Positions 1-8,023 of a stretch of 64,000 bases of DNA are shown piece after piece. Origin of the DNA: CBDBIG01 sp965205845 [NCBI: bacterium] (GTDB taxonomy: Bacteria > SAR324). The position numbers were made by a program, and so were the translations under genes. Within the stretch, counting starts at the first letter, position 1. Every line of letters begins with the position of its first letter. Location of the stretch: contig CBDBIG010000005.1 in assembly GCA_965205845.1 (NCBI GenBank), positions 1 to 64,000 on the forward strand, in the 5' to 3' direction. The notes under the pieces were generated by a model. It ran no database searches, was not told the origin of the DNA, and saw nothing but the letters and a program-made list of their open reading frames with translations.

Positions 1-66
1 GAGGCAAAAGACGGCAGCACCGCCCGCCTCGTATTTGAAGCCGTGGATGCAAAGGAGATTGCTTAA
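1..66 (+). CDS. Phage tail tube protein, C-terminal end (partial)
   Basis: An open frame enters from the window edge and stops with TAA at 64-66, one base before the next start. Only 21 residues are visible, ending in VFEAVDAKEIA. In Mu-like phages the tail tube gene lies directly before the tail assembly chaperone and ends in a similar acidic stretch, so position and ending suggest the tube. Too little sequence is present for a firm call. Confidence 0.45.
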   Translation, partial: EAKDGSTARLVFEAVDAKEIA

Positions 67-360
67 ATGAAAGAGGTTTTGCTTACCCAAGGCTGGCTGA
101 TTGGCGGGGTGCGCGAGAAAAGCGTGCAGGTTGGCTTTTTTAATGTGGGCGACATGTTGGATGCAGAGAATGTGGAGGGCGAATTAGCCCGGGGTTTGTT
201 TTTGTTGGGGCGGCGCATTAAACGAGTGGGCGCAGAAGAGGTAAGCATTACGGTGGAGATGCTAAGGAAACTAAGCGCAGGCGACATAGCCCAAATTCAA
301 CAGGCAGCAGACGAACTGGACGCAAAAGAGGAAGCAGTGTCATGCCTGGGGGAGCGCTAA
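67..360 (+). CDS. Tail assembly chaperone (Mu gp41-like)
   Basis: A 97-residue soluble protein with no signal peptide or membrane segment, placed between the tube end and the tape measure, where tailed phages encode the chaperone that coats the tape measure during tail assembly. It starts one base after the preceding stop, so translation is probably coupled. The -1 frame downstream continues open to 503, as often seen where a chaperone has a frameshifted longer form. The family call rests mainly on gene order. Confidence 0.6.
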   Translation: MKEVLLTQGWLIGGVREKSVQVGFFNVGDMLDAENVEGELARGLFLLGRRIKRVGAEEVSITVEMLRKLSAGDIAQIQQAADELDAKEEAVSCLGER

Positions 361-503
361 TTGGCATCGGGGCGCTGGTTTTGCGCGTGCAAGATCCCTT
401 GCGCAGGCAAGTGAGGGTGCTGCTTAAACACGGCTTCACCCTGGCGGATGCCAAAGGCCTCACATTGCGCAGCATGCAACGCTGGATAAAGGCACTGGAG
501 TAA
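342..503 (+). CDS. Second tail-chaperone frame, 53 aa (overlapping)
   Basis: This frame lies at -1 relative to the chaperone, overlaps its last 19 bases and ends just before the tape measure gene. An ATG at 342 has a good ribosome site (GAGGAAG at 328-334), so it could be its own gene. It could instead be reached by -1 slippage near the AAAA run at 324-327, as in the two-product chaperones of many tailed phages. The basic C-terminus (RSMQRWIKALE) would suit binding to the tape measure. The sequence cannot decide between the two modes. Confidence 0.5.
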   Translation: MPGGALIGIGALVLRVQDPLRRQVRVLLKHGFTLADAKGLTLRSMQRWIKALE

Positions 504-508
504 AAGTT

Positions 509-1909
509 ATGGCAGATTTACAGGCCAGCTTATACCTGCGGCTTAGGGGAAGCCTGGTGCGCGATGCAAGGCGCAACAGCGCTGCCCTAGAGCGTTTGGG
601 CAGGCACGGCAAGCGCTCTTTTGAGAGGATTACACGCAGCGCAAAACGGGCAACAGCCGCTATCCGCAGGCACGGGCAGGCCGCCACCAAAGGGATTTTG
701 CGCAGCACCACAGGCAAGTTTGCAGCAGCCCTTGGTGCGGGGGCGGCCATCTCAAAGGCTATCAAAAGGGAAGACCAAGCCGCCTATTTGCAAGCTGTCA
801 GTGGCAAATCTAAGGAAGAGATTAAAAAGGTGTTTGACCTAATTACCGAGCGCGCAAAACAAACGGGCCTTGGCATTGACAAGCAGTTTGAGGTGGCCAA
901 GACACTCCAAGACCAGGGCGGCTTGCTAGATGTGTTTGCAAAGAACCATGACCTCATTGGCGATGTGGTGCAAGGCACAGGGGGCAACCCCGCAGACATT
1001 GGCGCCCTGATTAGCGTGCTCAAACAAACCGTGGGCGCAGACCTGCCCAAAGCCCTTGGGGTGCTGGTTGGCCAAGCCCAAAAAGGCAACGTAACCCTTG
1101 GCAAACTTGCCTTGGTTGCGCCGGAGTCTCTGGGGGCATACAAATTAGGCACGGGGCGCACCCCCGAGCAAACCGTGGCCGAGGTGGGCGCCTTGCTACA
1201 GCGCGCCCAAGTGGCGGTGGGTAGCCCCGAAAAAGGCGCGACGGGCGTGCGCAACCTGATTACCGCCCTCACCAACTACAGCAACAAGCGCTACTTGCAA
1301 AACGTGGCGGGCATCAAGGTGCAGCAAAACGACAAAACCACGGTAAACTTGCTCGACATATTGGAGGGCTTAAAAGCCTACATTGGCGGCGATGAAAGAA
1401 AGCGCGCCAGGGTCTTTGATAGGCTGGGCATTGATGTGGAGTCGGCGGGGGTCTTAAAAGACCTGCTAAGCGGCGGACTTGACGCTGCCAAAGCCCTCGC
1501 CGTGACCAAGGGCAACCCCGCCCTCATCAAAACCCAAGCAAAGGCCATTCAAGCCACCAAGTCGGCCACGGCCGTCAGGGCGCTGGCTTCTGCCGAAGCG
1601 GTAAGCAACCCTGTGGTCCATAAAATCACTGAGGTAGTTGCCCAAGGGGCTAAAAGGATTGAAGGCGCTGTGCAGGTAAAGCGAATAAAAAAGGGTGTTT
1701 CGCGCCAAGCAAACCACACAGCGCAGCATTTTCTGCAGACAACAACCCCAGAGCAAATCAATTCACCTGACGGCCAACTTCTCATCGAAAAACTGCTAAA
1801 AGACCAAGTGCATCTAAGCGCAGAAATGGTGAAGCAGTTAAAAGCCCTGCGCAAGGATGCAAACCAACCCCTAACCCCAACCCTTAACACCGGGAGCATC
1901 ACCCAATGA
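509..1909 (+). CDS. Tail tape measure protein
   Basis: A 466-residue protein in the tape-measure slot (Mu gp42 position). The N-terminus is basic and helical, followed by an Ala/Gly-rich stretch around residues 65-85 and long amphipathic helices rich in Ala, Lys and Gln, as in TP901-type tape measures. Tape measures set tail length, and this one is short, implying a short tail if complete. The stop TGA overlaps the next start in an ATGA, so translation is coupled to the micro-gene at 1906. No lytic domain is visible. Confidence 0.75.
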   Translation: MADLQASLYLRLRGSLVRDARRNSAALERLGRHGKRSFERITRSAKRATAAIRRHGQAATKGILRSTTGKFAAALGAGAAISKAIKREDQAAYLQAVSGKSKEEIKKVFDLITERAKQTGLGIDKQFEVAKTLQDQGGLLDVFAKNHDLIGDVVQGTGGNPADIGALISVLKQTVGADLPKALGVLVGQAQKGNVTLGKLALVAPESLGAYKLGTGRTPEQTVAEVGALLQRAQVAVGSPEKGATGVRNLITALTNYSNKRYLQNVAGIKVQQNDKTTVNLLDILEGLKAYIGGDERKRARVFDRLGIDVESAGVLKDLLSGGLDAAKALAVTKGNPALIKTQAKAIQATKSATAVRALASAEAVSNPVVHKITEVVAQGAKRIEGAVQVKRIKKGVSRQANHTAQHFLQTTTPEQINSPDGQLLIEKLLKDQVHLSAEMVKQLKALRKDANQPLTPTLNTGSITQ

Positions 1910-2007
1910 AAACCCTGTTTAGAGGCTTAACATTTGCCGTTTTTTTGGCGCTTGGCACACCCGTTTTTGCCCACCCCCTCACAAAATGGAGCCACCCCCC
2001 TGTATGA
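1906..2007 (+). CDS. Coupled 33-aa signal-peptide-like micro-gene
   Basis: This tiny frame is joined by ATGA overlaps on both sides: its ATG overlaps the tape-measure stop (1906-1909) and its TGA overlaps the ATG at 2004 of the circularisation-protein gene. The product has a Lys/Arg start, the hydrophobic core GLTFAVFLALGTPVFA with a signal-peptidase-like AxA-type end, and a short His/Pro tail. It would be a secreted or membrane peptide of about 10 mature residues. The double overlap is the main evidence that it is translated. Function is unknown; it may only carry ribosomes to the next gene. Confidence 0.5.
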   Translation: MKTLFRGLTFAVFLALGTPVFAHPLTKWSHPPV

Positions 2008-3197
2008 CTTGGCGCAACCGTTTAATCGGCGCAGCCTACAACGGCCAACCTTTTTTTGTGGAGGCGTACAGCGCCACGGGCGGGCGCCTAACCGATGTTG
2101 GCGAAGACGACATCACGCCCGAGCCGATTGCCGCCCACGACTTTGGGCGCGCCCGCGAGCACTACGGCGTGGAGGCGCTTTTAATCGGTGCAGACTACGA
2201 CAAAGCCCGCGATTTGTTGCTTACCGAGTTGCGCGCTGGTGGGGTAGGCACTTTGGCCCACCCGCACCTAGGCACATTGCAGGTGGTGGTTGCAAAATGG
2301 ACTCTTGAGGAGAGCGCCGAGGAAGGCGGGCTAGCGCGCATTAGCATCACCTTTGCCGAGGCGGGCGAGGGTGCCCCCTTAGAGACTGACAGCGCCGCAG
2401 GCTTGGCAGCAGCCCAAGGAGCCGCCAACCAGGCAGCCGAGGCGGGGTTTTTGGCAGCCCAAGGAGCCACCAGCAACGCCGCCCAAGGGGGGTTCTTAGG
2501 GCAGGCACAGGGTTTTGGAGGCAACCTGGCGAGGGGGGCAACGGCCTTTCAAAACCAGGCAAACGCCGTTGTGGGACAGGTGGTGTCGGGCGTGCAGGCT
2601 TTCACGGAACCACTGGCCACACTTGCGCGCACCCCCGCAAACTTGGCCGCTGCCGTGTTGGGCGGGGTGGATGCGATAATTGCCAGCGCGGCCAACGCCC
2701 AAAGCGCCTTTGCCTTGCTTTTGCAGGTGATAGCGCGCTTGCTGGGCGATACGCCCCAAGGAGATAGCCCTCAAGTTAAAGCACAGCGCGCCTGCCAAAG
2801 CCTGCTGCTGGTCGGGGCAGTCGGCGAGTTGGCCAACCAAGCCAGCCAAGCCGACTGGGGAAACAACCAAGCTGCCAGCACTGCCCAAACCACCTTGCTG
2901 GGGCGCATGGAGGGGGTTCTGGCCAGTACGGGCGATGCCCAAACCTATCAAGCCCTGCGCAATCTGCAAGCACGCGCGGTGCAATCTTTGGCACAGGCGA
3001 GCACAGGCTTGCCCCAGGTAAAAACCATTGTGCTTGACGCCGCCGTGCCTTGGCTGGCCTTGGGGCAACGGCTTTACCCTGATGACCCCGATGTGCCCGC
3101 CCGCGCCGATGAAGTGTGGCAGCGAAATATCAGGCGTGCCCCCAATCCATTGTTCATGCCTGGGGGCGTGCCATTAGAGTATGTGGATGGGGCTTAA
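2004..3197 (+). CDS. Tail/DNA circularisation protein (Mu gp43-like)
   Basis: The N-terminal ~130 residues (MTWRNRL..., then GVGTLAHPHLG and GGLARISITFAEAG) match the 'DNA circularisation protein N-terminus' family found between tape measure and hub in Mu-like phages. Residues ~135-205 form a low-complexity Ala/Gly/Gln repeat with AAQGA-type words. The rest is helical and Ala-rich. I chose the ATG at 2004 (overlapping the micro-gene stop, giving MTWR) over the upstream ATG at 1986, because family members start with M(S/T)WR. Role in Mu: a tail/baseplate-associated component. Confidence 0.8.
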   Translation: MTWRNRLIGAAYNGQPFFVEAYSATGGRLTDVGEDDITPEPIAAHDFGRAREHYGVEALLIGADYDKARDLLLTELRAGGVGTLAHPHLGTLQVVVAKWTLEESAEEGGLARISITFAEAGEGAPLETDSAAGLAAAQGAANQAAEAGFLAAQGATSNAAQGGFLGQAQGFGGNLARGATAFQNQANAVVGQVVSGVQAFTEPLATLARTPANLAAAVLGGVDAIIASAANAQSAFALLLQVIARLLGDTPQGDSPQVKAQRACQSLLLVGAVGELANQASQADWGNNQAASTAQTTLLGRMEGVLASTGDAQTYQALRNLQARAVQSLAQASTGLPQVKTIVLDAAVPWLALGQRLYPDDPDVPARADEVWQRNIRRAPNPLFMPGGVPLEYVDGA

Positions 3198-3364
3198 AGT
3201 TTATTGGAGGGCTTTGCCCTAGAAACACCCACCAAAGGGTTTGTAAACCCTTTGGAAACCCATGAGGGGGCAAATCTTGGCTCCCCAATTTTTTTAACCT
3301 CCCCCAGTGGGGCGTGGGGTGAAACCCCAAAAACCCTTTTGGTAAAAAGTTAGAGCAAACAACC
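3198..3364 (+). repeat. Intergenic palindromes inside the tail operon
   Basis: This is the only sizeable gap in an otherwise overlapping tail operon. It holds a perfect 11-bp inverted repeat at 3232-3255 (CCAAAGGGTTT, 2-nt loop, AAACCCTTTGG) and further short GGGC/GCCC and GGGGT/ACCCC pairs. It could be an mRNA processing or stability hairpin, or the footprint of a small palindromic element. There is no U-run directly after the main hairpin, so it is not a simple terminator. Confidence 0.55.
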
Positions 3365-4399
3365 ATGAACGCGCACAGCATCACCTTAGAAGTTACTGGC
3401 CAGCGCATCACAGGCTGGGCGGGCGGGCGGATTGGCTGGGATTTAAACCAGTTTTGCGGGGATTTTTCTTTGGCTAGCCGTGGGAATGCCCAAGAACTGC
3501 CAAAGGCGGTGCCACTGGGCGCTAAGTGCAAGGTGGCGTTGCACAGCCCTCAAGGTGAGCAGACGGCCTTGGTGGGGATGATTGATAGCATCAGCCACGA
3601 GGTGGCGGCACAGGAGGTGCGCACGGTGGTGGCGGGGCGCAGTGCCAGTGCCGACTTGGTGGACTGTGCGGCCCCGTTGCAAGCCTGGCAAAACCAAAGC
3701 GCCCTCCAAATTGCGCACGCGCTCACCTCGTCCTTTGGCTTGCAGGTGGCAGATAAGGCAGGGCTTAGCGAGCCCTTTGCCCATTTTGCGACGCGCCCAG
3801 GCGAAAGCGTTGCCCAGGCCTTGGTGCGCTTGGCGCGCTTGGGCGGGGCTTGGGTGGGTGACGTAGCGCCCGCAGGGCACTTGCGCTTTTTTATCCCAGG
3901 CAAGGGGCGGGCACCTTATCAATTAAGCCTGCAAAAACACCTGATTAGCACCAGCGCCACCACCAACCGCGCCCCGCGCTTTGGCCAAGTGCAGGTACTA
4001 GGAGAAACACCAGGGGGCAACACGATAGAGGCCCTGGCAATGGATGCGGGGAGCCAAAAAATGCGCAGGCATGTGCTGCTAGCAGAGGAACCCTGCCTGC
4101 CAGCAGCGTTGCAAGCCAGAGCCAACTGGGAGCGCGGGGTGCGCTTGGCCAGTAGCACCAGCGCCACCATAGACATGCAGCGCTGGGATGCTTTGGCGCG
4201 CTTGCTGCCTGTTGGCGGGCTGGTGCGCTTAAAAGCCAGCCAGGGGGGGCTCAACGGCGATGCCCTGGTGCAAGGGGTGCGGGTTTTTTTAAGCGAGGAG
4301 GGACCTAAATTAAGCATCTACCTCACCCACCCCGCAGCCTACCAAGCCAAGCCAAACCCAAGTGCACTAGCGCGGCCTTTTTTAATCCGGAGCACCTAG
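3365..4399 (+). CDS. Baseplate hub protein (Mu gp44/gpP, D-like)
   Basis: A 344-residue protein in the hub position between the gp43-like and spike genes. It follows the gpD/gp44 plan: an N-terminal beta domain (~1-90), a central domain with LQAWQNQSALQIAHALTSSFG, then a beta-rich C-terminal part that ends in an OB-like segment (VGGLVRLKA...LSEEGPKLSIYL). In contractile phages this trimeric hub sits under the tail tube and holds the spike. The hub and spike genes are separated by only 3 bases, as expected for one assembly module. Confidence 0.8.
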   Translation: MNAHSITLEVTGQRITGWAGGRIGWDLNQFCGDFSLASRGNAQELPKAVPLGAKCKVALHSPQGEQTALVGMIDSISHEVAAQEVRTVVAGRSASADLVDCAAPLQAWQNQSALQIAHALTSSFGLQVADKAGLSEPFAHFATRPGESVAQALVRLARLGGAWVGDVAPAGHLRFFIPGKGRAPYQLSLQKHLISTSATTNRAPRFGQVQVLGETPGGNTIEALAMDAGSQKMRRHVLLAEEPCLPAALQARANWERGVRLASSTSATIDMQRWDALARLLPVGGLVRLKASQGGLNGDALVQGVRVFLSEEGPKLSIYLTHPAAYQAKPNPSALARPFLIRST

Positions 4400-4402
4400 G
4401 CG

Positions 4403-4858
4403 ATGATAACAGGGTTTAAAAACATGGTGCGCCGTCTGCTCTTGGCGAGGGTTGACAGCCCGAGCAAGGTGCAAGTGCAAGGCCTTGGGGCCCAAGCGCT
4501 AGAGGCCGAGCGCTTTTTGCCTTGGGGGTTTGCCTCACAACCCACAGCTGGCCAGCAAGCGTTGGTGGTGTTTGTGGGCGGCGCCCAAAGCGCCCCCGTG
4601 GCGCTGGGTGAAAGCGCCAAAAGCGCCCCTGCCCTAGCCCAAGGGGAGGTAAAGATTTATGCCCAAGGAGGCGCCAGCGTCCACTTGAAAGCAGACGGCA
4701 ATGTGGTGGTGCAACCAGGCGCACAAGGCAAGGTGATGTTAGGCGAGCAAAGCCTTAACCCCATGCAAGGGGTGGTGACAGGGGAGTGCGTGTGCGCTTT
4801 TACAGGCAACCCACACCCCCAAGCCAGCCAAGTGGTGTTCGCCAAAAAGGAGGCCTAA
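4403..4858 (+). CDS. Central spike / baseplate assembly protein (Mu gp45-like)
   Basis: A 151-residue protein of the Mu gp45 / gpV spike family. An N-terminal OB-like part (RRLLLARVDSPSKVQVQGLG, FLPWGFASQP, GQQALVVFVGG) is followed by a repetitive beta-helix-like stretch (GEVKIYAQGGASVHL, NVVVQPGAQGKVML) and an apex with NPHP near the end, where the Mu spike binds metal. It would form the membrane-piercing needle. It follows the hub gene by 3 bases and is followed 3 bases later by a small gene. Confidence 0.8.
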   Translation: MITGFKNMVRRLLLARVDSPSKVQVQGLGAQALEAERFLPWGFASQPTAGQQALVVFVGGAQSAPVALGESAKSAPALAQGEVKIYAQGGASVHLKADGNVVVQPGAQGKVMLGEQSLNPMQGVVTGECVCAFTGNPHPQASQVVFAKKEA

Positions 4859-4861
4859 CCG

Positions 4862-5053
4862 ATGCCCTTAAACGCAACCGTTTTGGCTATGTTGATGAAA
4901 GAAAAACTAGATGCGCTGCCCCAAGGCACGGCGGGTGAAGCCAACCTGCAAGCCTTGGCCGAGGCCGTGGTCGAACACATTCAAAGCGAAGCCGAGGTGG
5001 TTGTGCAAGGGGTGCAAACAGGGGGCGGAGCAGCCACGGGGAGGATCACATGA
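4862..5053 (+). CDS. Small tail-module protein, 63 aa
   Basis: A 63-residue acidic, Ala-rich, helical protein (EAVVEHIQSEAEVVVQGVQ) between spike and gp46-like genes. It starts 3 bases after the spike gene and ends in an ATGA overlap with the next gene, so it belongs to the operon. I do not recognise a family. It may be a helper for baseplate assembly. Confidence 0.55.
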   Translation: MPLNATVLAMLMKEKLDALPQGTAGEANLQALAEAVVEHIQSEAEVVVQGVQTGGGAATGRIT

Positions 5054-5454
5054 AAGACATTGCACTAAAATGGAAGAACGGGGTGGCAGATATTGCCCTC
5101 GATGCGGGCGACATCGCCTTGGATAACGGCCTTGAGAGCGCCGTTATCATCAGCCTATTTGGCGATGGGCTTGCCAGCCCTAGCGCTACCTTGCCCGATG
5201 GCGCCACCAACCGCCGCGGCTGGTGGGGTGGGACTAGTGGCAGTGGCCTTTGGCAACACACCCGCGCCAAAAACACCCAGGCCAATGCTCTTGCCCTCGC
5301 CGATGAAGCCCGCCAAGCCCTAGCATGGCTCACCAAAGACGGCCTCGCCACCAGTTTGGAAGTGGAAGCGGTGAGGCAAGCAGGGCAGATTGCCTTGCAG
5401 GTGCGTGTAAAGGGCGTTGCAAGCGCGTTTAAAGGAGGTTTGTATGCCGTTTAA
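5050..5454 (+). CDS. Baseplate wedge protein (Mu gp46 / GP46 family)
   Basis: A 134-residue protein with the GP46/gpW-type plan: a repeated beta motif (DIALKWKNG, ADIALDAGDIALDNG), the Trp/Gly-rich NRRGWWGG element, then a helix and terminal beta strands. In Mu it forms part of the baseplate with gp47 and gp48. It overlaps the next gene by 11 bases. The 3' half, from NRRGWWGG, recurs almost unchanged on the minus strand near 33.3-33.54 kb, fused to a different N-terminus. Confidence 0.82.
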   Translation: MKDIALKWKNGVADIALDAGDIALDNGLESAVIISLFGDGLASPSATLPDGATNRRGWWGGTSGSGLWQHTRAKNTQANALALADEARQALAWLTKDGLATSLEVEAVRQAGQIALQVRVKGVASAFKGGLYAV

Positions 5455-6508
5455 AATCCCCAGCCTTGGCGATTTACGCGCCCGCAGCCGTGGTGATATG
5501 GAAGCCGCGTTGCCAGGGGTTTCTGCCCAACAGGCGAGCATGGCGCAAACCTTGGCAGACAGCCACGCTGCCGCCATGCGCGGGCTTTACCTCCACCAAC
5601 AAACCCTAGCCCAAGACCTCTTCCCCGACACCGCCCAAGCAGACGCCCTTGAACGCTGGGCAGGCATTTGGGGTGTCACCCGCACCCCAGCAGCCAGGGC
5701 AGTCGGTCAAGTGGTGTTTCAAGGCCAAGCAGGCGCTTGGGTGCCCCTTGGCTTAGGCTTGCAAAGCCAGCGCAACCAAACCTACACCACCAGCCAAAGC
5801 GGGGTGCTGGCCACCAACGGGCAAGCGACCCTCGCCGTGCGTGCTGATAAAGGCGGGGCGGCAGGCAACCTAGCAACAGGTAGCACGCTCACCCTAAGCA
5901 GCACCGTGCTCGGGGTTGAACCCGAGGCAAGGGTCGCAACAGGCGGGCTTGTCGGTGGCGCACCCCAAGAGACGGATGATGCCCTGCGCGCACGCCTGCT
6001 AGCACGCATTCGCGCCCAAGAACGCCTTGGCAGCGTAGCCGACTACAAAGCCTGGGCTTTGGCCGTCCCTGGCGTTGATCGCGCCTGGGCTTTTGCCCAT
6101 TACGGGGGCGAGGCAGGCGTGGTCGCCGTGTTTATCACCGTGCCCAGCACCAATGACGACCCCCGAGCCAACCCTGCCAAGCTGCAAGAGGTGCAAACAG
6201 CCCTCGATGCCCTGCGCCCAGCGGGCGCTGTGTTGCGCACGCTGACCCCAGCCTTGTTGCCTGTGAATGTCCAAGCAAGCATCGCCCCCCTCACCCCACC
6301 CTTGCAAACGGCTGTGCGAGCCGAATTGGCCAATGCCCTTCACCAAGCCGCCCGCCCTGGTGCCAGCCTGGCGCGTAGCGTGATTGAAGCGGCCTTTGCG
6401 AGGGTTGAAGGATTAACATCATGGAATATCACCAGGCCCCGCGAGGCAACCCAACCCGCAGCAGGCAACCTGCCCGTGCTGGGCACCGTTACGTTGAGGG
6501 CAGGCTAA
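5444..6508 (+). CDS. Baseplate protein J-like (Mu gp47)
   Basis: A 354-residue baseplate J protein. MPFKIPSLGDLRARSRGD at the start, ALERWAGIWGV, and the long Gly/Thr-rich central segment ending GGAPQETDDALRARLLARI are classic family features. It forms baseplate wedges with gp46 and gp48. The ATG at 5444 has a strong ribosome site (AAAGGAGG at 5431-5438) inside the gp46 gene. Its first ~215 codons are duplicated, with very few changes, on the minus strand at 32.64-33.30 kb. Confidence 0.88.
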   Translation: MPFKIPSLGDLRARSRGDMEAALPGVSAQQASMAQTLADSHAAAMRGLYLHQQTLAQDLFPDTAQADALERWAGIWGVTRTPAARAVGQVVFQGQAGAWVPLGLGLQSQRNQTYTTSQSGVLATNGQATLAVRADKGGAAGNLATGSTLTLSSTVLGVEPEARVATGGLVGGAPQETDDALRARLLARIRAQERLGSVADYKAWALAVPGVDRAWAFAHYGGEAGVVAVFITVPSTNDDPRANPAKLQEVQTALDALRPAGAVLRTLTPALLPVNVQASIAPLTPPLQTAVRAELANALHQAARPGASLARSVIEAAFARVEGLTSWNITRPREATQPAAGNLPVLGTVTLRAG

Positions 6509-6509
6509 A

Positions 6510-7037
6510 ATGACCAATACACAGACTTATACCCAAGCCCTCGCAGGGCTACTGCCCCCAGGGGCAGCTTGGCAAGGGCGCAATCTGCAAAGGCTGCTTA
6601 GCGCCTGGGCTACGGGTTTGGTGCGTAGCGCCAACAGCCTGCAAACCTTGCTAGGCGAAGCAAACCCAGCCAATAGCAGCGACCTGTTGCCCGAGTGGGA
6701 ACGCCTGCTGGGGATTGTGCCCTTGGATAGTAGTAGCATTCAGGCAGAACGCCGCGAGGTGGTGTTGTCTCGCCTAGCAAGCGGGGTGCCCACCACCGAT
6801 ACAGCGCTCCTTGCCCTGGCTGGCGCGCTAGGCTGGAGGCTGGCCTTTACCTACTTTATCCCCGCACGCGTAAGCAAAGCGCGCCTTGGCACACGGGGTT
6901 ATGGCGCACCTTGGGTGTTTGCCAAGCGCATCACGGGCACCCCCAGTCCTAGCGAAGCCGTAAACGCACAAACCCTACGCACCATACTCACCACCTACCA
7001 GCCCGCCCACGAAGCGTGGCGCTGGGTGCTAACCTAA
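6510..7037 (+). CDS. Baseplate protein YmfQ-like (Mu gp48)
   Basis: A 175-residue protein with the YmfQ/DUF2313 signature: LAGLLPPGAAWQGRNL near the start, the central DLLPEWERLLGIVP, and a C-terminal domain in which ...TYQPAHEAWRWVL closes the protein. It starts one base after the J stop and completes the gp46-47-48 wedge module. The next gene is the tail fibre, which this family helps attach. Confidence 0.82.
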   Translation: MTNTQTYTQALAGLLPPGAAWQGRNLQRLLSAWATGLVRSANSLQTLLGEANPANSSDLLPEWERLLGIVPLDSSSIQAERREVVLSRLASGVPTTDTALLALAGALGWRLAFTYFIPARVSKARLGTRGYGAPWVFAKRITGTPSPSEAVNAQTLRTILTTYQPAHEAWRWVLT

Positions 7038-7054
7038 AAGGAGAAGTCAAAGGA

Positions 7055-7480
7055 ATGGCAACAAATACACCCGCCAATTGGGAAGAGCGCATTCCCCTTT
7101 TTGACGAGGGCGACCCCCTGACAGGGCGCGAGGCCACCCTGCTCACCGCCGATGGGCAAAATATCTGGCGTGCTCTGGCAATGGGCCTCGCACAAAGCCA
7201 CGCCCTGCCCGCAAACGCGACCCACGCGCAAATTATGGAGGCTTTTATGCAAGGCCACGCCCTTACAGGGGAAATCAAAACCTTTGGGGGGGCCGCTGCC
7301 CCCGGGGGCTGGTTGCTTTGCAACGGGGCACGGGTTAGCAGCACCACCTACGCCGCCCTGTTTGGGGCGCTTGGGCAGCGATACGCGCCCGATGTGCTGC
7401 TGAGCGCTGCTTTTGCCCTCACCACGGCAAGGAGCCTTGAAAGCATGGGCTTTTTAAAATGGGGACAGGGTGCGCTTTGA
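7055..7480 (+). CDS. Tail fibre / collar protein, N-terminal frame
   Basis: 141 residues: a baseplate-binding N-terminus (NWEERIPLFDEGDPLTGREATLLTADGQNIWRAL) and the first half of a phage tail-collar domain (GEIKTFGGAAAPGGWLLCNG). The frame ends at TGA 7478-7480 just after LKWGQGAL, while the matching rest of the protein continues in the next frame from 7470. Exactly the same break is present in the copy at 54.9-55.8 kb. Either the fibre is split by a shared old frameshift or translation changes frame here. Ribosome site AAAGGA precedes the ATG at 7055. Confidence 0.7.
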   Translation: MATNTPANWEERIPLFDEGDPLTGREATLLTADGQNIWRALAMGLAQSHALPANATHAQIMEAFMQGHALTGEIKTFGGAAAPGGWLLCNGARVSSTTYAALFGALGQRYAPDVLLSAAFALTTARSLESMGFLKWGQGAL

Positions 7481-8012
7481 GGCCTACGACGCTACAGGCG
7501 CAGCGATTGACCTCCCCACCCCTTTGAGCAAAACCACCCCCTATACCCTGGGCATCGCCACAGATGCCACCCATGACTTTAGCCCGATCGATGCCAGTGG
7601 CACAGCCGTTGTTCCCACAGCCCAAAGCAAGGGGCGTCTCGTGATGTCTAAAGCGGACACCTTGACCCTCCCCGACCTCCGCGGGCGAACCCCCATTGGG
7701 GCCGGGCAAGGGGAAGGCTTAACGCTGCGGGCGTTGGGCATACAAGGCGGGGATGAGGAAATGCAGGAGCACACCCACAGAGTATTGAGTGAAACAACAG
7801 GGGGTTACGGCTCAGTAAACGATTTGGCTGGAGCTCAAGCACTCTTGGGGCAAGATATCTCAGGCCATGGAAATAGGTCAAGAAACTATCTGCTCAATAC
7901 ATACGGTGGTAATGCTGCGTACCCGTCAATACCTTACGTTCAAGCAACAGGCACGGGTCAAAGCGGGAACATGCAGCCCTACCTGCCGCTTCACTACATC
8001 ATCAAAACTTAA
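7470..8012 (+). CDS. Tail fibre / collar protein, C-terminal frame
   Basis: 180 residues from a possible GTG at 7470, overlapping the N-terminal frame by 11 bases. It holds the second collar motif (TLPDLRGRTPIG), a His-rich HTH element, a variable tip, and the conserved C-terminus QSGNMQPYLPLHYIIKT. In tailed phages this tip binds the host surface. Compared with the other two copies in the window, the stretch between the HTH region and GQSGNMQ is different while the flanks are conserved. No good ribosome site precedes the GTG, so coupling or frameshifting is likelier than free initiation. Confidence 0.68.
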   Translation: MRFEAYDATGAAIDLPTPLSKTTPYTLGIATDATHDFSPIDASGTAVVPTAQSKGRLVMSKADTLTLPDLRGRTPIGAGQGEGLTLRALGIQGGDEEMQEHTHRVLSETTGGYGSVNDLAGAQALLGQDISGHGNRSRNYLLNTYGGNAAYPSIPYVQATGTGQSGNMQPYLPLHYIIKT

Positions 8013-8023
8013 AAAAGGTTTTT

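Noticed and set aside
1934-2308. 124-codon frame overlapping the gp43-like gene
   Set aside because: Arg/Pro/His-rich shadow of a GC-rich coding region in another frame.
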